Source: Flavobacterium sp. HBTb2-11-1 (GTDB lineage: Bacteria > Bacteroidota > Bacteroidia > Flavobacteriales > Flavobacteriaceae). From it: a DNA stretch of 64,000 nucleotides. The notes under the pieces are model-generated. The model did not search any database. It saw only the letters and a program-made list of their open reading frames with translations, and was not told the origin of the DNA. The stretch spans positions 62,001 through 126,000 of the forward strand of contig NZ_WUMO01000011.1 of assembly GCF_009826975.1 (NCBI RefSeq). The letters are read 5' to 3'. Shown here one piece after another: positions 1 through 7,241 of the stretch (positions are counted from its first letter, which is position 1; every line of letters starts with the position of its first letter). A program made the translations under genes and the position numbers.

Positions 1-448
1 GGCGTAAAAAGCCTTTAACGGTTTTTATGTCACGTTTTCTTCTGGCCACTTTATAGCCTTCGCGTCCGCCAGAATCATTGGTGTTTCCTTCAATGGTATA
101 AATCGTATTTCCGACAATTTTTTCGACAAATCCGGCGTGACCAGTACCGTTATTAAAGTCTAGAATGAAAACATCCCCAGGCTGAGGTGTCTTTTTAATT
201 AAAAGCGGTCTTGAGTTGTATTGATCCAAAACACCTCCCGTTTTCTTTAAAGGATTCTTAGCGTTCATTTGGGCAGCGGCGTTTTGTGTGCACCAATAAA
301 TAAAAGCCATGCACCAGGCGTATCCTTTACCAAGTCCGACGCTTCGTAGATAAATTTCGACTTCAGGGCCTGAATTGCTGTTTCTTGGTATTTCTTCGAC
401 ACCAATCTGTGCCGTTGCGATTTCGATCGTTTTTTGAGCTAGTGTCAT
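1..448 (-). CDS. CHAP/TIGR02594-type peptidoglycan hydrolase (endolysin), 3' end cut by window edge
   Basis: Reading the minus strand from the ATG at 448 gives 149 residues with no stop before the window edge, so the C-terminus is missing, probably by only a few residues. The family signature is visible: Cys46 in AWCMAFIYWC as nucleophile, His104 in GHAGFVEK as base, then EGNTND around residue 120. These belong to the NlpC/P60-CHAP cysteine peptidase/amidase fold used by phage endolysins and by small Bacteroidota CHAP proteins. There is no signal peptide, so it would need a holin to reach the wall. The start overlaps the stop of the upstream membrane protein in an ATGA arrangement, which implies coupled translation and a lysis cassette. 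Confidence 0.85.
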   Translation of the reverse strand, partial: MTLAQKTIEIATAQIGVEEIPRNSNSGPEVEIYLRSVGLGKGYAWCMAFIYWCTQNAAAQMNAKNPLKKTGGVLDQYNSRPLLIKKTPQPGDVFILDFNNGTGHAGFVEKIVGNTIYTIEGNTNDSGGREGYKVARRKRDIKTVKGFLR

Positions 449-732
449 GAGCTTTTTCCGTTTAGTTGTTTAAATTTTTGTAGTTCGTCAACCAATTGCT
501 GGTTGATTAGCATGAGTTCTTTATGCTGTATTTCCATTTTTTTTATGGTTTCTGTCGCAGCTGTGAGTCGTGCGGTAATATCGTCTAGAAGATCTCGGTA
601 ATATTTTACGGCGCTTACCGCATTGTCAAGTTCGGCTGCACGATCTTCTGCGAGTGATTTTCGCATCGAGAAAAGCCAGGTTATAAAAGCGGCAAAAAAT
701 GCCGTAAGAGTGGGGTATAAAAATTGTTCCAT
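445..732 (-). CDS. Small membrane-anchored coiled-coil protein, holin-like
   Basis: This 95-residue protein has one N-terminal membrane segment (residues ~5-23, YPTLTAFFAAFITWLF) followed by a long charged helix (~30-90) with heptad-like spacing. The stop overlaps the endolysin start by 4 bp (ATGA). One membrane segment plus a cytoplasmic coiled coil next to an endolysin is typical of a holin or spanin-like accessory protein in small phage lysis modules. I do not recognise a named family. The lysis role is inferred from position and topology. Confidence 0.7.
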   Translation of the reverse strand: MEQFLYPTLTAFFAAFITWLFSMRKSLAEDRAAELDNAVSAVKYYRDLLDDITARLTAATETIKKMEIQHKELMLINQQLVDELQKFKQLNGKSS

Positions 733-873
733 TACGTGTTATTGTAAAATTGAATATTGATTAAAGATGTTTTTAAGGAAACCGTTTTCGGGGTTGTTTT
801 TTGCGGAAGCTTGACTAGACTTTTTTCTAGTTTTTTGATGTGGTTGTTTCCTTTTGACATTGCAAAGATTGGG

Positions 874-931
874 TGAAAAAAGCCCTAAAAAAAATGCGTG
901 CAAGGTTTGCGAACATTTGTATTCTAGGGCT
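874..931 (-). terminator. Rho-independent-like terminator on the minus strand
   Basis: On the minus strand AGCCCTA pairs with TAGGGCT (arms 925-931 and 881-887) around a ~37-nt loop with its own small GCAA/TTGC hairpin. A TTTTTTC run follows. It lies downstream of the 81-aa gene and upstream of the lysis pair, so it could separate early from lysis transcription. The rest of the 733-1051 gap shows no convincing gene. Confidence 0.55.
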
Positions 932-1051
932 TTACAGAGTTGTAAGGAAAGCGAACAGAAGTCGTTTTAGATGAAGTAAATCACTCATCTTTGCATCACA
1001 AAAAGGATGTTTTTGAAGATTAATTAAAGAAGAATTTTTCTTTTAAGTTGA

Positions 1052-1297
1052 TTACGAAGACCTTCCTTGATTGATCATAAGTTCTTCGATTTTTTTTAGT
1101 TCAGAAGTGATAGGTGTACACAGAATTTCGTACAAAGTAGTTCTCGAAATCGGGTAAACCGGGTAAACGTATTTACGCCATACTACGGTAGTTGGAATGT
1201 CTTCCGTTTTATGTTTTTGATACAGCTCTTTGATAAGCTTGTAACGCATTAATTTATTTTTTTGAATTCCGAGGCTTCTGTTTGAAGATATAGGCAT
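1052..1297 (-). CDS. Small phage-type protein, possible HTH DNA-binding
   Basis: The protein has 81 residues, is basic and lacks a signal or membrane segment. The segment YPISRTTLYEIL (around residues 49-60) looks like the recognition part of a helix-turn-helix, preceded by another helix (MRYKLIKELYQKH). Its position between early genes and the lysis pair would suit a late-gene regulator (a Mor/C-like role in Mu-type phages). That role is only inference, because the sequence is not recognisably Mor/C. The start at 1297 is the first in-frame ATG. Confidence 0.6.
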   Translation of the reverse strand: MPISSNRSLGIQKNKLMRYKLIKELYQKHKTEDIPTTVVWRKYVYPVYPISRTTLYEILCTPITSELKKIEELMINQGRSS

Positions 1298-1381
1298 GAG
1301 AGATAATATTTTGAATGATAGAAAAAGAAAAAGAGTAAGAAGAACGAAGGTTGAAAAGTTAATTGTTTGAATACGAATTCG

Positions 1382-1672
1382 ATGACATCATATTTAAGAC
1401 AGCCAAAACCATTTGATCATTTAATGAATGGTTTTGCTCCTCAATGCCATTTTTATAGTAAACCTCGTTCTGAGGTCTTATTTGTTAAAGATTTTATTTA
1501 ACAATCTAGGTCAGCAAACCCCGCATGACAATCCTGTTTCCAAAGCCTTTATAGGTTTGGATCCCAATAGAAAGAATGCGTTTTGGCTGTTATTTTATTA
1601 GGGCAGAAATCGCCCGTTTTTCCGGTTCCTGGTTCTCTTCAAAAAGAAGAAGAAGCAGGAACCATTTTTTTT
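1382..1672 (+). other. Structured region with plus-strand terminator and two overlapping micro-ORFs
   Basis: This 412-bp gap between minus-strand genes holds plus-strand signals. Successive hairpins are at 1463-1475 (CCTC/GAGG), 1540-1560 (CCAAAGCC/GGTTTGG, one bulge) and 1601-1615 (GGGC/GCCC). A strong final stem at 1624-1663 (GGTTCCTG/CAGGAACC with CTCTTC/GAAGAG inside) is followed by eight T, a good rho-independent terminator on the plus strand. Two short plus ORFs overlap here: 1382-1501 (39 aa) and 1428-1601 (57 aa, hydrophobic N-terminus). Neither is recognisable. The region may be a small antisense transcript or structured RNA within the prophage. Confidence 0.45.
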
Positions 1673-1708
1673 ACTTGCATGTATCGGCCGTAAGTTAGAA
1701 GGTCATTT

Positions 1709-1909
1709 TTAGCCTTTGTAAGTGGCTGTGGTGTGTTTTTTGAATCTTGGATTTTTAATCACAATATTTTCGTACTGATAAAAAGCCCGCCGTTCTTCGC
1801 TGGATAAATCATTAGTGAAATTCCAGTTTCCGAGTCCGTCTTTAAAGATCGTATGTTCGTTTACTTTGTAGCTTTCATGATCTGTAATTGGCTTTATTTT
1901 TACGCTCAT
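1709..1909 (-). CDS. Small prophage protein of unknown function
   Basis: The protein has 66 residues, is hydrophilic and has no signal peptide, membrane segment or recognised motif. It starts inside the end of the small membrane ORF (35-bp overlap) and continues the same-strand chain from the DUF3164 gene, so it belongs to the same early transcript. I do not recognise the family. Confidence 0.5.
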   Translation of the reverse strand: MSVKIKPITDHESYKVNEHTIFKDGLGNWNFTNDLSSEERRAFYQYENIVIKNPRFKKHTTATYKG

Positions 1910-2039
1910 TTAAGTATTGTTTAAAAGTTGTTTTTAATTTGAAAGAAAACCATTCTCTAAATAAAAATATTGGTTTTAAGTTGGTTGCAATTAATAAAAA
2001 AGCAAGAAGCAATGATAAATGGATGGTATTAAGCTGCAT
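1875..2039 (-). CDS. Small membrane protein, translationally coupled to DUF3164 gene
   Basis: A longer reading frame exists from 2093, but the ATG at 2039, inside the last codons of the DUF3164 gene, gives a 54-residue product. It has one membrane segment (MQLNTIHLSLLLAFLLIAT) and a basic tail. An 11-bp overlap with the upstream gene and a 35-bp overlap with the downstream one fit the packed phage operon. No family is recognised, and it could be a chance ORF because AT-rich DNA readily gives hydrophobic frames. Confidence 0.4.
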   Translation of the reverse strand: MQLNTIHLSLLLAFLLIATNLKPIFLFREWFSFKLKTTFKQYLNERKNKANYRS

Positions 2040-2742
2040 GATTTTGTTCGTTTTGGTTAAAGAAATTAAAAGCATATCCTTGTAAAAAATCAACAGAAGA
2101 CATTGATAATGGAATGTTGGTTCTTACGCCATTTTCATCAATTCGGCATGCCTCAATAAACCAGCTTGAGCGAACAGGTTTAAAAGCAGAAGCAATAATT
2201 TCTACACCATCGGTAAATTCTTCATTATTAAACTCTTTTGTTAATTTTTGAAGCTCTAAAACTCTAGAACCTTTTAGATTTCCTTTGGCGTCTTTTTTTA
2301 GAAGATTGAAAACAATTTTAACCAACGAAGCAGTTTCTTTACTGGTTGAAAGAGACGAAATATAGTTTTGGACTTTTTCAATTCCAATTGTTACAGTATC
2401 ATCCCAACCTTCATTAATGCGATAGCCAATTGTAATTTCTTCTTTATCATTAGAAAAGGTATGTGACATTTGTTTTTCTTTAAAACCATAAACCTGATTT
2501 TTTAAATCTAGAATAGTTTCAAATAGCCTGAATGTTTCTGTTTTGGCATTTCGCATCATTTCAGATGTTTCGTGTAATCTGGAAAGCGCTTTTGGGATCG
2601 TTTCGGCTACCAGTTTTTTGTAGGCATCTCTTTCTTCATTCTTCTTGTTTTCAACTCTCTGAAGCGCTTCTTTTAATTGTTGAGCAGAAAATTGAGTTAA
2701 GTCCATCACAGGTTTAAAATGGTTTGCAGTTGTAGTGTTCAT
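2029..2742 (-). CDS. DUF3164 family protein (Mu-like phage early protein)
   Basis: This 237-residue cytoplasmic protein begins with MNTTTANHFKPVMDLTQ, has a charged helical region with coiled-coil character (~15-85), then a C-terminal half containing SSWFIEACRIDENG. This looks like the DUF3164 family found in the early region of Mu-like transposable phages, where it lies after the MuA/MuB genes. The function is unknown. Here it is preceded only by two small genes, not by MuA/MuB. It is 12 bp downstream of the 91-aa gene and is the best evidence that this region is prophage-derived. Confidence 0.8.
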   Translation of the reverse strand: MNTTTANHFKPVMDLTQFSAQQLKEALQRVENKKNEERDAYKKLVAETIPKALSRLHETSEMMRNAKTETFRLFETILDLKNQVYGFKEKQMSHTFSNDKEEITIGYRINEGWDDTVTIGIEKVQNYISSLSTSKETASLVKIVFNLLKKDAKGNLKGSRVLELQKLTKEFNNEEFTDGVEIIASAFKPVRSSWFIEACRIDENGVRTNIPLSMSSVDFLQGYAFNFFNQNEQNHAA

Positions 2743-2754
2743 AATAATTGGCTT

Positions 2755-3030
2755 TTAGTAAATTAATATTTCTTCTTTAAATGGATCGGCATAATAAGGT
2801 TTGAAATTGTGATATAAAGCAAGTTTCGAAACCTCTTTTATTTTACTTTCAATATTTGGCGAAACAGGACGTGGAGAAGCAGTTTCGTCTTCCAAAATAT
2901 GCATCAGTTGAAAGCGTTCCTGATTGATGCAGATTCTTTCGCCAGCTGTAAAAGTTTTGGTTCTTTCTGAGCAATATTGAAGTGCCAGGTATAATAATGC
3001 GATGCGTTCTTCGATTTGAGTTTTATTCAT
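2755..3030 (-). CDS. Small prophage early protein of unknown function
   Basis: The protein has 91 residues, is mostly helical and acidic/basic mixed, with no signal or membrane segment. Its start overlaps the end of the 45-aa gene by 8 bp and its stop lies 12 bp before the DUF3164 start, so it sits in the middle of the early operon. I do not recognise a domain. Confidence 0.65.
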   Translation of the reverse strand: MNKTQIEERIALLYLALQYCSERTKTFTAGERICINQERFQLMHILEDETASPRPVSPNIESKIKEVSKLALYHNFKPYYADPFKEEILIY

Positions 3031-3160
3031 GATTTTTCTTTAATTGATTTTTTAATTTATTAATGTCAGATTCGATTAAACTCCTTTCGGGGCTATTTGG
3101 ATTTTCAATCAGCCAATTTTCCAGCTCCCTAATTTTTTCTTTGATTTGATTTGTTTCCAT
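3023..3160 (-). CDS. 45-aa coiled-coil phage protein, first gene of the early operon
   Basis: The ATG at 3160 opens a 45-codon frame beginning METNQIKEKIRELENWL and ending KNQLKKNHE. It is a charged, leucine-spaced helix typical of tiny phage regulators. Its stop region overlaps the next start by 8 bp. It is the first gene transcribed away from the divergent repressor. It is short, but the overlap and position support it as real. Confidence 0.6.
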   Translation of the reverse strand: METNQIKEKIRELENWLIENPNSPERSLIESDINKLKNQLKKNHE

Positions 3161-3409
3161 ATTTTATAATTTTTGAGTGAGGATTAATGTTTTTTAGTTT
3201 TAATGATTAATATTACATTTTAATCGTAGTTTTATTCCTATTAGTCGTAGTGGCTAGTTTTTTACTTTTTTTACTACTTAAAAAGGTTGCAACTTTTTGT
3301 TAATCAATATTTTGTTTTTGTATTGTAATTTGTTGTTCGAAAACTTGATTCATTAAATTGTTAAAATTTGTATTGTTTTTAAAATTTATTTTTCTTTACT
3401 TTGCAAATA

Positions 3410-3458
3410 TAATGTAAAATAATACATTAAAACAAATTTTTAACGTAAAAAAATACGT
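3410..3458. promoter_or_regulatory. Two matched operators upstream of the S24 repressor
   Basis: Two inverted repeats share the form AYGTA-N6-TACRT. The first, TAATGTA-N6-TACATTA (3410-3429), is perfect over 7 bp per arm. The second, ACGTA-N6-TACGT (3443-3458), is perfect over 5 bp. Their centres are 31 bp apart, about three helical turns, on the same DNA face. They lie 7-55 bp before the repressor start, where autorepression would act. The rest of the 3161-3464 gap is AT-rich with no further gene, and it should also hold the promoter for the leftward early operon. Confidence 0.65.
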
Positions 3459-3464
3459 CTTTTT

Positions 3465-4148
3465 ATGGGGTCAACTGAAAGAATGCGCGAATACCTTGAT
3501 TATAAAGGGATAAGTAAATATAAGTTCTGTAATGATTTGGGCTTTTCTAATAAATTTTTAGATAATAGCAGTAATATGGGAACAGATAAAGCATGTAAAA
3601 TTTTACACTACTATCCAGAAATAAATTCTGAATGGCTTTTAACTGGGAACGGACCTATGATTAAAGAGGATAACACGAGTGTAATGATCATGAAAAATGA
3701 CAGAAAAACGGCTGATGCTATTCATGTAAACCAAGAGATTCCATTATATGATTTAGAAGCTGTTGCTGGATTAAGAGAGCTATTTAATAGTGGTGAACCT
3801 CAAAGAGTTTTGGACACTATAAAAATTCCGAATTTGCCAAAATGTGACGGTGCTATTTCGGTGACAGGAGATAGTATGTATCCTCTTTTAAAATCTGGTG
3901 ATATTGTTTTGTATAAAGAAACTGAATTCGAGAATATCTTTTTCGGAGAAATGTATCTTTTAAGTGTGAAACTAAATGATTGGGAAGAATACATTACAGT
4001 AAAATACGTCCAAAAATCTGATCAAGGTTCTGAATATGTGAAATTGGTAAGTCAGAATTCGCATCATCAGCCAAAAGATATTCATATTTCTAAAATATCT
4101 GCTTTAGCGTTAATAAAAGCAAGCATTAGAATTAATACGATGATGTAA
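3465..4148 (+). CDS. S24/LexA-type phage repressor (CI-like)
   Basis: The protein has 227 residues. The N-terminus (~1-65) is a CI-type DNA-binding domain ending in the motif SEWLLTGNGPM, common in Bacteroidota phage repressors. The C-terminus (~90-220) is an S24 self-cleavage/dimerization domain with Ser137 in TGDSMYP and Lys180 in YITVKYV as the catalytic dyad. Ala101-Gly102 in EAVAGL matches the LexA/CI cleavage bond. Family knowledge predicts RecA-stimulated cleavage on DNA damage and prophage induction. It is transcribed divergently from the early genes and preceded by two matched palindromes. Confidence 0.88.
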   Translation: MGSTERMREYLDYKGISKYKFCNDLGFSNKFLDNSSNMGTDKACKILHYYPEINSEWLLTGNGPMIKEDNTSVMIMKNDRKTADAIHVNQEIPLYDLEAVAGLRELFNSGEPQRVLDTIKIPNLPKCDGAISVTGDSMYPLLKSGDIVLYKETEFENIFFGEMYLLSVKLNDWEEYITVKYVQKSDQGSEYVKLVSQNSHHQPKDIHISKISALALIKASIRINTMM

Positions 4149-4196
4149 ATTGCAAATAAAGTTTTTAAACTTTTTTAAAAGGTTTGAAAATAAAAT

Positions 4197-4233
4197 AAGG
4201 CTTTAGCCAACGTAAAAGTTTGGCTAAAGCCTT
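4197..4233. terminator. Bidirectional hairpin terminator, repeated-family sequence
   Basis: AAGGCTTTAGCCAA (4197-4210) pairs perfectly with its complement at 4220-4233 around a 9-nt loop. It lies between the convergent repressor and MarR-GNAT genes, so it can serve both. Nearly the same stem recurs at 46688-46721, so it belongs to a dispersed palindrome family. Confidence 0.7.
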
Positions 4234-4262
4234 TATATGTTTTTTAGAACTGTTGGTTAAAT

Positions 4263-5186
4263 CTAATTTGAGAGCCTCAAATCATATCGCTCCTCAAAAA
4301 ACGTTTTTCCCCATTCCTCAACTTCTTCCGATTTTGTCAATTCAAACCCCATCATTTTATACATTTGAAGCGCTTTATCTTGCAAGTTTGTAGTAAGCAG
4401 AAAAACGTTTTTGAATTTTTTCTGTTTACAGAAATCTATCGCTTCGGTTAAGAGTTTTTTTCCGATTCCTAATCCTCTAAAAGCAGGATCTAGGAGAAAC
4501 CATCTCAATTGTGCTTCTTCATTAGGCTGATGTATAATTGCAACACATCCCACAATTTTACTATTGTATTCTGCCATCCAAATTCGATCATTTTCTGGGG
4601 AATATTTTTCTAAGAAATCGTAAAAAGTCTTGATTACATATTTTTCAAAATCAGTAGAGAAATGATACTCTTTTCCGTAAATCGCACCATGCAGATGTAT
4701 AATGTAACCAATATCTCCAGGCGTAATTTCATGACGATAGGTAATATCTTCTCGTGCTATTTTATTTTCCGTAAGCAGATTTCTAACCGTGTTCATCGAA
4801 TCGACTAAAATTTCTTTTTCAGAATTGTTTAGTTTTTCAATTTTACCCTCAATCTTGTTTTCAGATTTGGTGTTTAAAATAGCCAATAATTCTTTTCCTG
4901 TATTAGAAAGTTTAATATTGAAAGCGCGTTTATCTTCTTCTGAAGCAACTCTTTCTATTAAGTTTTCTTTTAAAAAGCGTTTTAAAATTCGGCTTAAATA
5001 TCCTTTATCAAGATTTAAAATTTCGGTGATTTTCTGAGCTGTTATTATTTTGCTTTCACTGATTTCATATAAGATTCGTATCTCAGTTAAAGAATATTCG
5101 CTATCCAAATAATGCTGGCTTAAAATATCTAAATGCGCTGTATAAAATCGATTGAAACTTCTAATTTTTGAAGTTGTAGTATTCAT
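4263..5186 (-). CDS. MarR-family regulator fused to GNAT N-acetyltransferase
   Basis: The protein has 307 residues in two domains. Residues ~1-140 are a MarR winged helix-turn-helix (recognition region KITEILNLDKGYLSRILKRF; wing with DKRAFNIKLSNTGKE). Residues ~150-305 are a GNAT acetyltransferase with the acetyl-CoA loop RGLGIGKKLL and the C-terminal segment ALQMYKMMGFELTKSE. Such fusions occur widely in bacteria, and the acetylated substrate is unknown. The gene stands alone. A perfect inverted repeat over its -33 element suggests autorepression. Confidence 0.9.
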   Translation of the reverse strand: MNTTTSKIRSFNRFYTAHLDILSQHYLDSEYSLTEIRILYEISESKIITAQKITEILNLDKGYLSRILKRFLKENLIERVASEEDKRAFNIKLSNTGKELLAILNTKSENKIEGKIEKLNNSEKEILVDSMNTVRNLLTENKIAREDITYRHEITPGDIGYIIHLHGAIYGKEYHFSTDFEKYVIKTFYDFLEKYSPENDRIWMAEYNSKIVGCVAIIHQPNEEAQLRWFLLDPAFRGLGIGKKLLTEAIDFCKQKKFKNVFLLTTNLQDKALQMYKMMGFELTKSEEVEEWGKTFFEERYDLRLSN

Positions 5187-5211
5187 GATTTGAAATTGTA
5201 TTGTTGAGGTA

Positions 5212-5248
5212 CAAATATATAAAATTAGTTGCTTTTGTCAACTAATTT
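5212..5248 (-). promoter_or_regulatory. Promoter and overlapping MarR operator of the MarR-GNAT gene
   Basis: On the minus strand a Bacteroidota promoter TTG-N19-TATATTTG is present (-33 at 5241-5239, -7 at 5219-5212). A perfect inverted repeat, AAATTAGTTG (5222-5231) and CAACTAATTT (5239-5248) with a 7-bp spacer, covers the -33 element and most of the spacer. That is the expected geometry for MarR autorepression. The remainder of the gap to 5489 shows no gene. Confidence 0.75.
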
Positions 5249-5489
5249 GAATTTTTATTTTATTCGAAAAGAATTTTGAAGAGATTAAAAACCACTTCGA
5301 GGCATTTTCATTAAGTATTTGTTAAGCACTCTTCCGCTTCAAAATTGCTTTTTGTAAGAGAAGAATTGTTAGATGGAACAAAGTTTTTCATTTTTTACTC
5401 CAAATACTACAAAGTCTTATTCTACAGCCCAATTCCGATTTTAAATGTTAATAATATGTTTCGTTTCACAGTGGTTTTATTAATGTAAA

Positions 5490-5509
5490 CGTAACCTAAT
5501 CGACCTACC
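5490..5509 (+). promoter_or_regulatory. Repeated 20-bp motif upstream of the ECF sigma gene
   Basis: CGTAACCTAATCGACCTACC lies 69 bp before the sigma start. It matches 16 of 20 positions of a sequence 49 bp before the FecR start (6181-6200). A possible standard -7 hexamer (TAATTTTG, 5518-5525) lies just downstream. The motif may be recognised by this ECF sigma factor, but its CGTAACC and CTACC blocks are only 7 bp apart, short for a -35/-10 pair. Confidence 0.45.
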
Positions 5510-5578
5510 CTCAGTTTTAATTTTGGAGACATATAAGAGAACCCAATACTTTGTATATGCCAATTTTAAAACCAAATC

Positions 5579-6136
5579 ATGTATAAGAAGTTTACAGACG
5601 AAGAACTTGTCGAATTATTAAAATCTGGCAAGGATAAAGCTTTTGATGAACTTTATTTTAGATATAGAGATCTGCTTGTGCGATTCGTGTACCTCCGAAT
5701 GAAATCTATCGCCATTTCAGAAGAAATTGTGCAGGAAGTTTTTACCTCTATTTGGGAAAGACGCAAAACAATTGTGATTCAGAAAAGTTTTGCCGCCTAT
5801 ATCTATACTTCGGTGCGCTATATGACTTTAGACTATATCAAATCGCACGAAGTTACTGATCAATACATTCAAGAAGTTTTAGAAAAAAATACGGCTTCGC
5901 AAACCAGTTATAATGCGATCGAAGATTCTATTTATTATGATGAGTTGCAAAAAGCGGTTGACGAAGCAGCATCATTACTTCCTAAAAAATCAAAAGAGGT
6001 TTTTATTCTCAGCCGCGTAAAACAGTACACCAATAAAGAAATCGCCGAAGAATTGAATGTTTCGATCGAAACGGTAAAATATCACATTACATATGCGCTG
6101 AAATTTATGCGCACCTATTTGGGCGAATTCAATTAA
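5579..6136 (+). CDS. ECF RNA polymerase sigma factor, FecI-like
   Basis: The protein has 185 residues, the usual size for Bacteroidota ECF sigmas. The sigma2 domain covers ~20-90 (FDELYFRYRDLLVRFVYLR, then EIVQEVFTSIWERR). Sigma4 covers ~125-180 with the HTH NKEIAEELNVSIETVKYHI. It is followed by FecR, an STN-SusC and SusD, the standard arrangement for cell-surface signalling: ligand-loaded SusC signals through FecR to release the sigma factor. It probably activates the downstream susCD genes. Confidence 0.93.
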   Translation: MYKKFTDEELVELLKSGKDKAFDELYFRYRDLLVRFVYLRMKSIAISEEIVQEVFTSIWERRKTIVIQKSFAAYIYTSVRYMTLDYIKSHEVTDQYIQEVLEKNTASQTSYNAIEDSIYYDELQKAVDEAASLLPKKSKEVFILSRVKQYTNKEIAEELNVSIETVKYHITYALKFMRTYLGEFN

Positions 6137-6180
6137 AAGTAAACTTCAGATTAAGAATCCAGTTTTTTTCTTAACAGAAG

Positions 6181-6200
6181 CGTAACCTTTTGCGCCTACC
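6181..6200 (+). promoter_or_regulatory. Second copy of the 20-bp motif, before fecR
   Basis: CGTAACCTTTTGCGCCTACC matches the 5490-5509 sequence at 16 of 20 positions and lies 49 bp before the FecR start. Similarity continues loosely downstream (AATT, then AGACATA). Duplication before both regulatory genes suggests a shared binding site or promoter element. Confidence 0.45.
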
Positions 6201-6249
6201 TAAAATTACAATTCCCAAGACATACTAGTATAGACATAAAGAAATTATA

Positions 6250-7170
6250 ATGCCTGAAAATTCAAATAACGAAATCAAAAATTTTTTAGAAGGAAAGTAT
6301 TCCCCGAAAGGACAAGAGATGTGGAATAAATGGTACGACCGTACAGATGATTTTTTTGATAATATGGAAGTGGTTCAATCTGACCGCTCAAAACTGAAAA
6401 AAGAATTAAGACAAATAAAGAATACGAATAAAGTTATTTCGCTTACCTACAAAAACTGGGCTGTTGCAGCTTCTTTAGTTTTTCTTATTGGATTATCTGT
6501 GTTTTTCTATTCGACAAAAAATGCTGTAGAAAGCAAACAATTTGCAGTAAAACTAGGAGAACATGCTCATATAAAATTAAGCGACGGAACACAAATCTGG
6601 CTAAATGCAGGAAGTGTTCTTAAATATCCTACAGCATTTAAAGGAGATACAAGAGAAGTGTATTTAAGTGGTGAAGCTTTTTTTGATGTAGCCAAAGACA
6701 AAAAACACCCTTTTATTATTCATACCAATAAAATGGATACCAAAGTTCTCGGAACCAGTTTTAATGTTCAAGCTTATCCTGATCAGACCACGCAAGAAGT
6801 TTCAGTTGCAACTGGAAGAGTAAACGTGAAATCGACTGTTACAGAAGAGAATGTGTATGTAACTCCGGGACAGAAAGTGGTTTTTAAATCTCATGACAAT
6901 AAACTTCAGGCTTTCAAGGATATTCCAGTAAATACCATTTCGTTATGGCGCAAAAATATTATGGTTTTTGAAGAAACGCCTCTGCCAGAAGTTGTAGCCA
7001 CGATCAACCGTAATTATAATGTTGCGATTGAAGTCAAAAACAAGAATTTAAACGCTTTAAAGATTAGCGCCTATTTTAAAGAACTGCCTGCCGATCAGGT
7101 GATTGGGTTGGTGTGCAATATCATCAACGCCGAATACAAAATGGATTCTGGAGTTTACAAAATCGAATAA
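6250..7170 (+). CDS. FecR-family anti-sigma factor / transmembrane signal transducer
   Basis: The protein has 306 residues. It has a cytoplasmic N-terminus (~1-70) for sigma binding and one membrane segment (~75-94, WAVAASLVFLIGLSVFFY). The periplasmic FecR domain (~105-205) contains LSDGTQIWLNAGS and YLSGEAFFDV, and a DUF4974-type C-terminal domain (~230-306) begins VFEETPLPEVVATINRNY. The C-terminal region is expected to contact the STN domain of the adjacent SusC. It lies 113 bp after the sigma gene and 71 bp before susC. Confidence 0.93.
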   Translation: MPENSNNEIKNFLEGKYSPKGQEMWNKWYDRTDDFFDNMEVVQSDRSKLKKELRQIKNTNKVISLTYKNWAVAASLVFLIGLSVFFYSTKNAVESKQFAVKLGEHAHIKLSDGTQIWLNAGSVLKYPTAFKGDTREVYLSGEAFFDVAKDKKHPFIIHTNKMDTKVLGTSFNVQAYPDQTTQEVSVATGRVNVKSTVTEENVYVTPGQKVVFKSHDNKLQAFKDIPVNTISLWRKNIMVFEETPLPEVVATINRNYNVAIEVKNKNLNALKISAYFKELPADQVIGLVCNIINAEYKMDSGVYKIE

Positions 7171-7241
7171 TTTTTTAAACAATAAAAATAAAACTACGTA
7201 GCAAACTAATAAACAAAACAATTACACTAAATCTAAAAACT

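Noticed and set aside
2040..2093. Upstream extension of the small membrane ORF into the DUF3164 gene
   Set aside because: The extension is wholly inside DUF3164 coding sequence; the ATG at 2039 is a better coupled start.
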